Assembly: GCA_002010925.1 (NCBI GenBank)
Contig: MTLR01000033.1
Span: 1 to 9,351 of the forward strand
From: Candidatus Bathyarchaeota archaeon JdFR-04
GTDB lineage: Archaea; Thermoproteota; Bathyarchaeia; Bathyarchaeales; UBA233
Direction: 5' to 3'
DNA length: 9,351 nt
Translations under genes and position numbers: made by a program
Notes under the pieces: model-generated
Seen by the model: only the letters and a program-made list of their open reading frames with translations
Databases searched by the model: none
What the model was told of the DNA's origin: nothing
In this document: in pieces, positions 1 through 4,942 of the stretch
Layout: every line of letters starts with the position of its first letter
How positions within the stretch are numbered: the stretch's first letter is position 1

Positions 1-777
1 AAGGAGCAGACCCGTCGAATCTTAGAGTTTCAGGGTAAACAGGCGGCGACGAGCAACCCACCAGACGCTTACAGTGAGGATGAGATGGTTTTGCGCTGCC
101 TAATTTATGAGCTTAAACCCTACAAAGTTTTGGTTCCCTACGCTGAAAAGTTAAGTGCGTTATTTCCAGCTGAGGAGACTCAGGCGAGAAGAGACTTTAA
201 AAGGCTTTTGTCCATGATAAAGGTGATAACGCTTCTTTACCAGAAACAAAGAGCCCTCATTGAATCCAATGGAGGAACCTATCTGGTTTCGAGCCTTTCG
301 GACTTGGCAAACGCCTTAAAATTGGTGAAGCCCATTCTCCTCCCAACCCTCTACAGCTTACCAACAAAAGCCTTCGAAGTGCTCCACATCTTCCAAGAAG
401 CGGGCAAACAACAGCCTTACACAGTTAAAGAAATAGCCCATAAAGTTAAACTAAGCCAAAACAGAACCCGCACCATAATGAACGGGCTTTTTAACCGGGG
501 CTTCCTCTTTAAAGATGAGAGTCACCGAGTGCATCAATACTATTGGAGTGGAAAAACGCTTGAAGAACCAACCATTCTGTCAACGGTGATTTCTTCTACC
601 TTCTTTAGCCAAGAAGAGTTTGAAAAATGGCTTATTTCAAATAGGTGCATTTACTCAGAAACACCTAAAGAACTCTACAAAACATACATTGCCGGAGCTC
701 TCTCTGAACGTCTGGAACGTCTGCAACAAAAAGAAACTAAGCCAGTTTTAACCGATTTGGAGCAAAAAAAAGCCTAA
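1..777 (+). CDS. Primase/helicase-like replication protein, C-terminal part (5' end outside window)
   Basis: The reading frame is open from the first base, so this is the last 258 codons of a longer gene; the first ATG in the window (85) is probably internal. Residues about 35-75 of the fragment contain VLVPYAEKLSALFP, then RRDF and LLSMIKVITLLYQKQRAL. This resembles the segment after the ATPase core in primase/helicase-like proteins of bacterial and archaeal mobile elements (similarity judged from memory). Residues about 117-175 look like a winged helix-turn-helix (TVKEIAHKVKLSQNRTRTIM, then a turn and FNRGFLFKDE). The tail, after about 185, is charged and helical. No Walker or toprim motif is visible because the catalytic part would lie upstream. 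The likely role is initiating or assisting element replication. The next gene begins within 50 bases on the same strand, suggesting one transcript. Confidence 0.55.
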   Translation, partial: KEQTRRILEFQGKQAATSNPPDAYSEDEMVLRCLIYELKPYKVLVPYAEKLSALFPAEETQARRDFKRLLSMIKVITLLYQKQRALIESNGGTYLVSSLSDLANALKLVKPILLPTLYSLPTKAFEVLHIFQEAGKQQPYTVKEIAHKVKLSQNRTRTIMNGLFNRGFLFKDESHRVHQYYWSGKTLEEPTILSTVISSTFFSQEEFEKWLISNRCIYSETPKELYKTYIAGALSERLERLQQKETKPVLTDLEQKKA

Positions 778-823
778 AGAAATCACCGTAGTCCAAACGG
801 TGGCTATTCGAGAGGCTTCTGAC

Positions 824-1051
824 ATGTTAAACGTTCAAAAACCATCAATTCATACTCTAACATGGGAAAACATGGAAAAAGTGTTCAAGGTGTTGGTTGA
901 GGCTTCCAGGGTTAGGGGAGTCGCCCACACAAGCGAGGTAGCTTCCATATGCAATCAGCCTCAAGAAAATGTGGAAATTATACTCAAGAGGCTGGAACGG
1001 GAAGGCAAGGCTGTAAACGTTTATCCGGATTGGTGGAAGCCCGTGAGGTGA
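824..1051 (+). CDS. Small winged-helix DNA-binding protein
   Basis: This is a 75-residue protein from ATG 824, or 83 residues if translation starts at GTG 800. I prefer ATG 824 because GAGAGG (810-815) sits 8 bases before it, while GTG 800 has no ribosome-binding sequence. The second half reads TSEVASICNQPQENVEIILK followed by RLEREGKAV and ends in DWWKPVR. This fits a winged helix: a helix, a recognition helix that packs against it, then a beta hairpin with an aromatic, basic tip. Such proteins are common in archaeal elements as repressors or copy-control factors, but no specific family is recognised. Its stop codon overlaps the ribosome-binding site of the next gene, so the two are probably translated together. 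A minus-strand frame over the same bases was judged a shadow. Confidence 0.6.
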   Translation: MLNVQKPSIHTLTWENMEKVFKVLVEASRVRGVAHTSEVASICNQPQENVEIILKRLEREGKAVNVYPDWWKPVR

Positions 1052-1052
1052 C
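1045..1052 (+). promoter_or_regulatory. Strong Shine-Dalgarno for the gene at 1058, overlapping the upstream stop
   Basis: GAGGTGAC matches the archaeal 16S rRNA 3' end closely and lies 5 bases before GTG 1058. The TGA stop of the winged-helix gene (1049-1051) is inside it, an arrangement typical of translational coupling. It is the main reason for accepting the GTG start of the next gene. Confidence 0.7.
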
Positions 1053-1057
1053 CAAAC

Positions 1058-1384
1058 GTGAGCACCGTGGATTTCCTCGTTAAACTCCGAGATGCTGCGC
1101 AGTTGATTGTTGAGGCGTGTGAAGAGTACTTGGCCGCTTTGGCTCCGCCTGAAGCCCGGGAAGAACAGAAGCGGAAACGCGGGTGGAGCTGGAACCCCCA
1201 ACATGTAACGTGGCGGAGGGCGGAGGGCCCTTCAGGCCCGTATGAGAGGGCGTGCATGCCGGACAACGGAAACTTCCAGCTTTTGGTGCGGGATCTACAG
1301 GCGCACGGCGGACGGCTAACCCGTGAAGGCATGTTCTACTGGCTCTTCAATGACGGCCGAACCGTGGGCAGGAAGAAGCGGTAG
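1058..1384 (+). CDS. Small basic protein of unknown function, element-borne
   Basis: This is a 108-residue protein with a GTG start fixed by a strong ribosome-binding site just upstream. The family is not known to me. The N-terminal third (1-40) is an amphipathic helix pair rich in Ala, Leu and Glu. Residues 34-48 are highly charged (EAREEQKRKRG). The C-terminal third contains LVRDLQAHGGRLTREGMFYW, then LFNDGRTVGRKKR. This looks like a compact helical domain with a basic tail and could bind nucleic acid, which is an inference. The gene is unusually G+C-rich (40 of 60 bases in 1141-1200) compared with the chromosomal genes to the right. Overlapping minus-strand frames exist, but they lack ribosome-binding signals and have low-complexity composition. 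It is probably co-expressed with the winged-helix gene. Confidence 0.6.
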   Translation: MSTVDFLVKLRDAAQLIVEACEEYLAALAPPEAREEQKRKRGWSWNPQHVTWRRAEGPSGPYERACMPDNGNFQLLVRDLQAHGGRLTREGMFYWLFNDGRTVGRKKR

Positions 1385-1399
1385 GGGGAGGGGGGCCTC

Positions 1400-1429
1400 C
1401 AATTTATGCGGGTTTCAGCCCGTAAATTG
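1400..1429. repeat. Inverted repeat, 11-bp arms around a 6-base spacer (hairpin or recombinase core-like site)
   Basis: CAATTTA (1400-1406) pairs with TAAATTG (1423-1429) and CGGG (1409-1412) pairs with CCCG (1419-1422). The left arm has a two-base TG bulge (1407-1408), and the loop is TTTCAG (1413-1418). As RNA this would be a stable hairpin. As DNA, two roughly 11-bp arms around a 6-base centre match the general layout of XerC/D (dif-like) or integrase core sites. No T-run follows, so an intrinsic terminator is not supported. Function is unproven; the structure itself is directly visible. Confidence 0.6.
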
Positions 1430-1450
1430 AACATTCCCCGTTACGGCTGT

Positions 1451-1489
1451 TGTATAAGCGAACTGTATAAACAGTTTGTATAAACAGGG
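1451..1489 (+). repeat. Three tandem 13-bp direct repeats with TGTATAA cores
   Basis: TGTATAA begins at 1451, 1464 and 1477, an exact 13-base period. Units 2 and 3 share 11 bases, TGTATAAACAG. Within this array AACTGT (1461-1466) and ACAGTT (1471-1476) form an inverted repeat around ATAA, giving an operator-like dyad. The array ends 12 bases before the integrase start codon. The cores also resemble archaeal TATA boxes, and the last one is spaced so that transcription could begin at or near GTG 1501. Candidate roles are an operator with overlapping promoter, arm-type integrase sites, or short iterons. Confidence 0.6.
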
Positions 1490-1504
1490 GGGGTGGGGGG
1501 GTGG
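1487..1504 (+). other. G-rich tract with quadruplex potential over the integrase start codon
   Basis: The sequence is G7, T, G7, T, GG. It can supply four runs of three G with one-base loops, the usual requirement for an intramolecular G-quadruplex, on the coding strand and in the mRNA. The GTG start of the integrase (1501) is inside the tract, and the GGGGTGG-like sequence is also the only possible ribosome-binding site. A second tract, G5-A-G6 at 1384-1395, lies at the other end of the same intergenic region. Long G runs are prone to sequencing error, so the exact count should be treated with care. Confidence 0.5.
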
Positions 1505-2928
1505 AAGCCAACGCTGAGCCGGACCGTGAATCTTCCGTTGGAGAGGTAGCCTTAGGGCTTCCACCGCTATGCTGCCCAAACTGCGGAGAGCAGAACCGCT
1601 TCTACCGGGACGGCTTCTACTATCCTAAACGCGGAAAGCCCAGGCAACGATGGCTATGCCGAAGCTGTTTTTACCGTTTCACCCAGCCCCAGCCTCTTGC
1701 GGACAGCAAGGTAAAGCTCAACGTCCCCGGCAAGAGTCTTGAAAAGCCTAACCCTGGAAAGAACCTTCTGCAAGCGAACGTCTTTCAAAGTGATCTCTCC
1801 TTTCAGCCAGCCGCGCAGGATCTGACGCTCCAAAGCCGTGAAAATGTAACTTCTCAACCCTCATCGAAACAGACTATTATAGGGAAAGCATTAAATACTT
1901 TTTCTGACTACAACAGAGAACGCCGAGTAGGCGCTTCACCAAGCGAAGCGAAAAACTCGGCCAGAGTGGCAGCAACGTTGAAGCAAACAGAAAAGAAACG
2001 GCAGAGGGCTGCGGGGGCCACAGAGTCCGATTTAGCAACCATTAAAGGAGAAATCTTGACCTACCTGGTTCATTTGAAAAACAATGGATACAAAGAAGCA
2101 ACTATAATGCAGAAAAAGGCTTTGCTTTACCGACTGCTAAGGTTAGGCGCAGACCTTCATAGCCCGCAATCTGTTAAGAGAGCTATTGCTGCTTTGGATG
2201 GGTCTGAAAGCTACAAGCTGTTGCTATGTATAGCCTATGAAGGATTCGTTAAATACCATGGGATTCAAGGATGGACGAGGCCGAAATATAAACAATGCCA
2301 AAAATTTCCTTTCGTACCCTACGAGGAAGAGATAGACGCTTTAATAAGCGGTTGCGGAAGAAAAACAGCGACCTTCCTTAGGCTTCTTAAAGAGACGGCT
2401 ATGAGATTTGGCGAAGCTTGGCGGTTAAAATGGACAGACATAGACTTCAAGAACAATATCATAGTGTGCAATAACCCTGAAAAGAGAAGCAACCCGAGAA
2501 TATTCAGAGTTTCAAGCGAATTAATCGGGATGCTTGACCGATTAAAAAGGAAAAGCGTCCACGTTTTCGGAGGTTCAGGAAAAATGGCTTTGAAAGTAAG
2601 CTTTATGGAGCAGAGGAAACGCCTTGCCTACAAACTTCAGAATCCCCGGCTAATGCGGATATCCTTCCGCAGTATAAGACATTGGAAGGCTACAATGCTT
2701 TACCATGAAACCAAAGACATCTTGTATGTTATGAAGTTCCTTGGACATAAAAGCATCAAAAACACTTTGATCTACATAGACCTTGAAAGAGCTTGTTTCC
2801 CAAGGGCAGACGACGGTTACCATGTTAGAGTAGCTCAAACACCAGAGGAAATAACTGAGCTGATAGAAGCCGGCTTCGAGTACGTGCTTGAAAAAGACGG
2901 TTTAGTTTACTTCAGAAAGAGGAAGTGA
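1501..2928 (+). CDS. Tyrosine recombinase (integrase) with N-terminal zinc ribbon
   Basis: This 475-residue site-specific recombinase presumably integrates and excises the element. Residues 24-60 form a zinc ribbon (C25-x2-C28, then C53-x2-C56, with the intervening YRDG and QRWLCR pattern shared with transposase-type ribbons). Residues about 62-172 are a polar, probably disordered linker. About 175-255 is a SAM-like, core-binding domain. The catalytic domain follows: R302 in AMRFGEAWRLKW, probable Lys 328, R390-x-x-R393 followed by H394 (RSIRHWKAT), H416 in FLGHKS, and the nucleophile Y425 in NTLIYIDLE. The first His of the usual HxxR box is Arg here. The tail (440-475) ends in YFRKRK. GTG 1501 is the only start that keeps the zinc ribbon, because a frame stop lies at 1468. 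G+C content falls from 37 of 60 (1561-1620) to 19 of 60 (1861-1920) inside the gene. All catalytic elements appear intact. Confidence 0.9.
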   Translation: MEANAEPDRESSVGEVALGLPPLCCPNCGEQNRFYRDGFYYPKRGKPRQRWLCRSCFYRFTQPQPLADSKVKLNVPGKSLEKPNPGKNLLQANVFQSDLSFQPAAQDLTLQSRENVTSQPSSKQTIIGKALNTFSDYNRERRVGASPSEAKNSARVAATLKQTEKKRQRAAGATESDLATIKGEILTYLVHLKNNGYKEATIMQKKALLYRLLRLGADLHSPQSVKRAIAALDGSESYKLLLCIAYEGFVKYHGIQGWTRPKYKQCQKFPFVPYEEEIDALISGCGRKTATFLRLLKETAMRFGEAWRLKWTDIDFKNNIIVCNNPEKRSNPRIFRVSSELIGMLDRLKRKSVHVFGGSGKMALKVSFMEQRKRLAYKLQNPRLMRISFRSIRHWKATMLYHETKDILYVMKFLGHKSIKNTLIYIDLERACFPRADDGYHVRVAQTPEEITELIEAGFEYVLEKDGLVYFRKRK

Positions 2929-2953
2929 ACCCGAAAAAGTTTACTTATTTGTC

Positions 2954-3238
2954 CTAAATCTTTATTATTTGGGCGTGGGGGATTCCTTGGATTTTTATTA
3001 TAGCTTCAGGATGAACATAACCTTTCTCCACGGCTTTTTTAACTATGTTTTCACCCACTAAGTTTACGATTGTTGATTGTTCAATCAGAGCCACAGCTTC
3101 TTCTAAGTTGACTTTGGCTCCTTTATAGAATTCTTCTTTTACTCGAAAAACTATTTTTCCTTCACGCAAGGTTTTTCCTAGAATTTCAGCATCGCATATG
3201 GCGAGTAAAACGCATTTTCCCATTTTTCGTAGGTTCAT
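2954..3238 (-). CDS. DUF424 family protein, downstream of aIF2-beta
   Basis: This small conserved archaeal protein has 94 residues from ATG 3238. A TTG at 3250 would add four residues. ATG is preferred because GGAAG lies seven bases upstream and DUF424 proteins normally begin close to this point. Visible family features are VLLAICDAEILGKTLREGK near the N-terminus, then EEFYKG, a central LVGENIVKKAVEKGYV and the conserved ending GIPHAQIIKI. The C-terminus is complete, although a mobile element lies 25 bases beyond the stop. It follows the aIF2-beta gene with a 33-base gap and is probably co-transcribed. This pairing recurs in archaea and suggests a translation-linked role, but the molecular function is not established. 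Confidence 0.85.
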   Translation of the reverse strand: MNLRKMGKCVLLAICDAEILGKTLREGKIVFRVKEEFYKGAKVNLEEAVALIEQSTIVNLVGENIVKKAVEKGYVHPEAIIKIQGIPHAQIIKI

Positions 3239-3271
3239 GTATACTTCCAATATGGCAACGCTTCTATTGTT

Positions 3272-3682
3272 TTACATGGATCTTATGGAGGACTTGGCTC
3301 CGCAAGCCTCGCATAGGAGGAAAGATAGGCGTTTTTCCTTCACGATTTTTGTGTCGGGGCGTTTACAAACAGGGCAGACTACGTATCTTTCCACATAACG
3401 ACTTATCAGACGTTCCAGTGTTTCTGTGGAAAACTTCCCTTGAAAGATAGCGTGAGTCTCTTTTAGGGTAGCGGCTGTAGCCATCTCCCGCGTTAAAAAC
3501 TTCATGAGGTGGGCAGGGTCGCGGTTTAACATCTCAGAGATTTCCCGGAAATTATAGAAGACCGTCCGCATTCCAATAATTGAAGAGCGTACTCTTGGAA
3601 TTTCGAATCGTTCATGCTTCTCAATTGTTCTTGGAAGCTTGGAACAGGCCCGGTCCAGCAATTCTTCGTAGTTGAAACTCAT
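3272..3682 (-). CDS. eif2b: Translation initiation factor aIF2 subunit beta
   Basis: This is the beta subunit of the heterotrimeric factor aIF2, which brings initiator Met-tRNA to the small ribosomal subunit in the cytoplasm. At 136 residues it has the usual archaeal length. The N-terminal helix (YEELLDRACSKLP) would bind the gamma subunit. The central alpha-beta domain includes RTVFYNFREISEMLNRDPAH and FLTREMATAATL, then QGKFS. The C-terminal zinc ribbon has C103-x2-C106 and C124-x2-C127 (VCPVCKRPDTKIVKEKR and LLCEACGAKS). The start is ATG 3682 with AAAGGAAG about ten bases upstream. The gene heads a two-gene leftward unit with DUF424 and is divergent from cobO. An imperfect ribosome-binding site is buried in the palindrome at 3692-3704. 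Nothing suggests degeneration. Confidence 0.95.
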   Translation of the reverse strand: MSFNYEELLDRACSKLPRTIEKHERFEIPRVRSSIIGMRTVFYNFREISEMLNRDPAHLMKFLTREMATAATLKETHAIFQGKFSTETLERLISRYVERYVVCPVCKRPDTKIVKEKRLSFLLCEACGAKSSIRSM

Positions 3683-3773
3683 CGGTGAAACTTCCTTTAA
3701 GGAAAAGTAAACGTTTTGTTGCTATTAAAAGTTAATGTAGAGGAAGGGATAATTTCAAGGTTGGAGAAGAAAG
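3683..3773. promoter_or_regulatory. Divergent promoter region between aIF2-beta and cobO
   Basis: These 91 bases must drive both directions. The only good TATA-like element is TATTAAAAG (3723-3731), read leftward as CTTTTAATA. It is about 41 bases from the aIF2-beta start and about 43 from the cobO start, so a start site roughly 26 bases away on either side would give short leaders for both. TTCCTT-T-AAGGAA (3692-3704) is a perfect dyad that covers the leftward ribosome-binding site. For cobO, GGAGAAG (3763-3769) precedes ATG 3774. No riboswitch-sized conserved structure fits in this space. Confidence 0.5.
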
Positions 3774-4286
3774 ATGGGTTACATATATTTGTACACCGGA
3801 ACGGGCGGAGGAAAGACCACAAATGCTTTGGGATTAGCCCTTCGAAGCGTGGGGCACCATCGCAAAGTTATAATTATTCAGTTTCTTAAATGGTGGAGGA
3901 AAACGGGAGAATACAAAATTCGAAAGAAATTGGCGCCTTATTATGAGATTTACATGTTCGGCAGGAGAGGATGGCACGGTTTAGATAACCTCGGTGAGGA
4001 CGATAAGAAACTTGCTAAAAAAGCTCTAGAGTTCGCCAGGAAAATCGTGAAAGAAAAGAAGCCGCATCTTCTGATTCTAGACGAGATTAATCTTGCACTT
4101 TACTGTGAGCTTCTAAAAATCGAAGAGGTCTTAGAGTTTTTGGATTCTATTCCCAAAAAGACGGACGTAGTTTTGACTGGCAGATTTGCCCCTAAAGCCT
4201 TAATTGACCGCGCTGACTTCGTAAACGAAATCATAGACATTAAACATCCGGAAGAAATGGTCACAACAAAGGGGATTCAATACTAA
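3774..4286 (+). CDS. cobO: Corrinoid adenosyltransferase, CobO/BtuR family
   Basis: It transfers the 5'-deoxyadenosyl group of ATP to reduced cobalt in cob(I)alamin or cob(I)yrinic acid a,c-diamide, making adenosyl-B12 forms in the cytoplasm. The 170-residue protein has the family's order of motifs: P-loop GTGGGKTT (9-16, K14), VIIIQFLKW (32-40), TGE (44-46), Walker-B-like LLILDEIN (99-106, D103 and E104), LTGRFAP (134-140) and the ending KHPEEMVTTKGIQY. Most relatives have GDGKGKTT at the P-loop; here it is the glycine-rich variant GTGGGKTT, which still keeps the Lys-Thr. ATG 3774 follows GGAGAAG. The next gene's preferred start is 19 bases after the stop, indicating an operon with the DUF3786 protein. 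Confidence 0.9.
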   Translation: MGYIYLYTGTGGGKTTNALGLALRSVGHHRKVIIIQFLKWWRKTGEYKIRKKLAPYYEIYMFGRRGWHGLDNLGEDDKKLAKKALEFARKIVKEKKPHLLILDEINLALYCELLKIEEVLEFLDSIPKKTDVVLTGRFAPKALIDRADFVNEIIDIKHPEEMVTTKGIQY

Positions 4287-4292
4287 GAATGT

Positions 4293-4298
4293 GGAGGG
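4293..4298 (+). promoter_or_regulatory. Shine-Dalgarno that sets the DUF3786 start
   Basis: GGAGGG lies seven bases before ATG 4306. A GTG at 4291 would place this sequence inside the coding region, so ATG 4306 is the better start. Confidence 0.7.
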
Positions 4299-4305
4299 CT
4301 TGTTT

Positions 4306-4899
4306 ATGTGCAAAAAGTTAGAAGACAAACTATGGACTTGGAACCATTGTGGCGAGAAGATTTCCACCTTAAAAGGGCGTCTAGGATTTAAAGACTCAGA
4401 TGTGCTAAGCTTTTTAAAGTTTAGGCTTTCCTTAGAAGATGGTGAAATATTCGACGAATTAAAAAGAAGAAAGGTTTCTGAACACGCAAAAAAGGCCATT
4501 TACTGCATACTCTATGGATACGCTGGAGCTAAGCATGTTCCAGAAACTTCTACGCTTACCTCTTTTCGTAATCTTTCCGGTGGAAGGATATATTTTACCG
4601 TTTATAATCAGAGGGTTATTAATCCGTTAGTGAGAGTTTTCGGTGAAAACCCTCAGAGGCTTGTTGAAGCGGCGGAAATTTTGGGTGGAAAAAGGCTTAA
4701 GCTGGCGGATTACAGCGTTAAAGTTAAGGCTCTTCCGCTTGTTCCCTTAACCTTTCTATTAAGGCAAGCTACAGATGAGTTTTCAGCTTCTGCCAATGTC
4801 TTATACGATTCTTCAGTGGTACATTACTTGTCAACCGAGCAAACGGTAATGTTAGCCGAACTCACGGTTAAAAGATTAAAGGATGCTGTGAGTTCCTGA
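4306..4899 (+). CDS. DUF3786 family protein
   Basis: This 197-residue soluble protein is recognised as DUF3786 from its second half. LADYSVKVKALPLVPLTFLL is followed by DEFSASANVLYDSSVVHYL, then STEQTVMLAELTVKRL, which is the family's typical order. The upstream part includes SGGRIYFTVYNQRVINPL and a helical segment EHAKKAIYCILYGY. Cysteines are few (C2, a Cys near 15, and one near 64), so the sequence alone does not support an iron-sulfur cluster. The reaction is unknown. It sits behind cobO, and DUF3786 genes are found near corrinoid and one-carbon genes in some anaerobes (from memory), so a role in corrinoid-dependent methyl transfer is a reasonable but unproven inference. ATG 4306 was chosen over GTG 4291 on the ribosome-binding site. 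Confidence 0.8.
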   Translation: MCKKLEDKLWTWNHCGEKISTLKGRLGFKDSDVLSFLKFRLSLEDGEIFDELKRRKVSEHAKKAIYCILYGYAGAKHVPETSTLTSFRNLSGGRIYFTVYNQRVINPLVRVFGENPQRLVEAAEILGGKRLKLADYSVKVKALPLVPLTFLLRQATDEFSASANVLYDSSVVHYLSTEQTVMLAELTVKRLKDAVSS

Positions 4900-4942
4900 A
4901 AAGTTTAAAGAGTGTCTTTCTGCTTTAGTTAGAATCTCAACG
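4900..4942 (+). promoter_or_regulatory. Possible promoter for gcvPA
   Basis: The 43-base gap before gcvPA contains AAAAGTTTAAAG (4899-4910), a TATA-like stretch centred about 38 bases before GTG 4943. A start site about 26 bases downstream would give a leader of roughly 10 bases. This fits the absence of any ribosome-binding sequence in front of the GTG. The gap is far too short for a glycine riboswitch. Confidence 0.35.

Larger units (their letters stand above)
1..2953 (+). mobile_element. Right-hand end of an integrated archaeal element (partial)
   Basis: Four rightward genes of mobile-element character lie in a row: a primase/helicase-like C-terminus, a small winged-helix protein, a small unknown protein and a zinc-ribbon tyrosine recombinase. 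They end 25 bases before the stop of a convergent chromosomal DUF424 gene. An integrase placed last, next to a conserved housekeeping operon, is the usual layout of an integrated plasmid or provirus. The left end lies outside the window. No tRNA gene or recognisable attachment repeat was seen at the right boundary, so the end coordinate is a guess placed between the integrase and DUF424 stops. Base composition is uneven inside the element. Whether it is a virus, plasmid or degraded remnant cannot be decided, because no capsid, terminase or conjugation gene is visible. Confidence 0.6.

Noticed and set aside
85..777. Treating ATG 85 as the true start of the first gene
   Set aside because: The frame is open to base 1 with no stop, and the protein begins in the middle of a domain, so the gene starts outside the window.
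857..1332. Two minus-strand open frames (857-1204 and 1021-1332) opposite the small element genes
   Set aside because: They overlap two plus-strand genes that have better starts, a strong ribosome-binding site and coupled arrangement; their products are low-complexity and rich in Ser, Arg and Pro as expected for shadows in G+C-rich DNA.
1400..1429. Hairpin as an intrinsic terminator for the small gene upstream
   Set aside because: No T-run follows the right arm, and archaeal termination depends mainly on T-tracts.
2929..2953. tRNA gene or tRNA fragment as the integrase attachment site
   Set aside because: No T-loop-like GTTCRANNC with supporting stems was found here or elsewhere in the window by reading.
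3683..3773. Cobalamin riboswitch before cobO
   Set aside because: The 91-base interval is shorter than a B12 aptamer and lacks a B12-box-like sequence.
4200..4499. Minus-strand frame across the cobO/DUF3786 junction
   Set aside because: It lies opposite two well-supported genes and shows no recognisable domain.
4900..4942. Glycine riboswitch before gcvPA
   Set aside because: The gap is 43 bases, too short for the aptamer, and no matching conserved core is visible.
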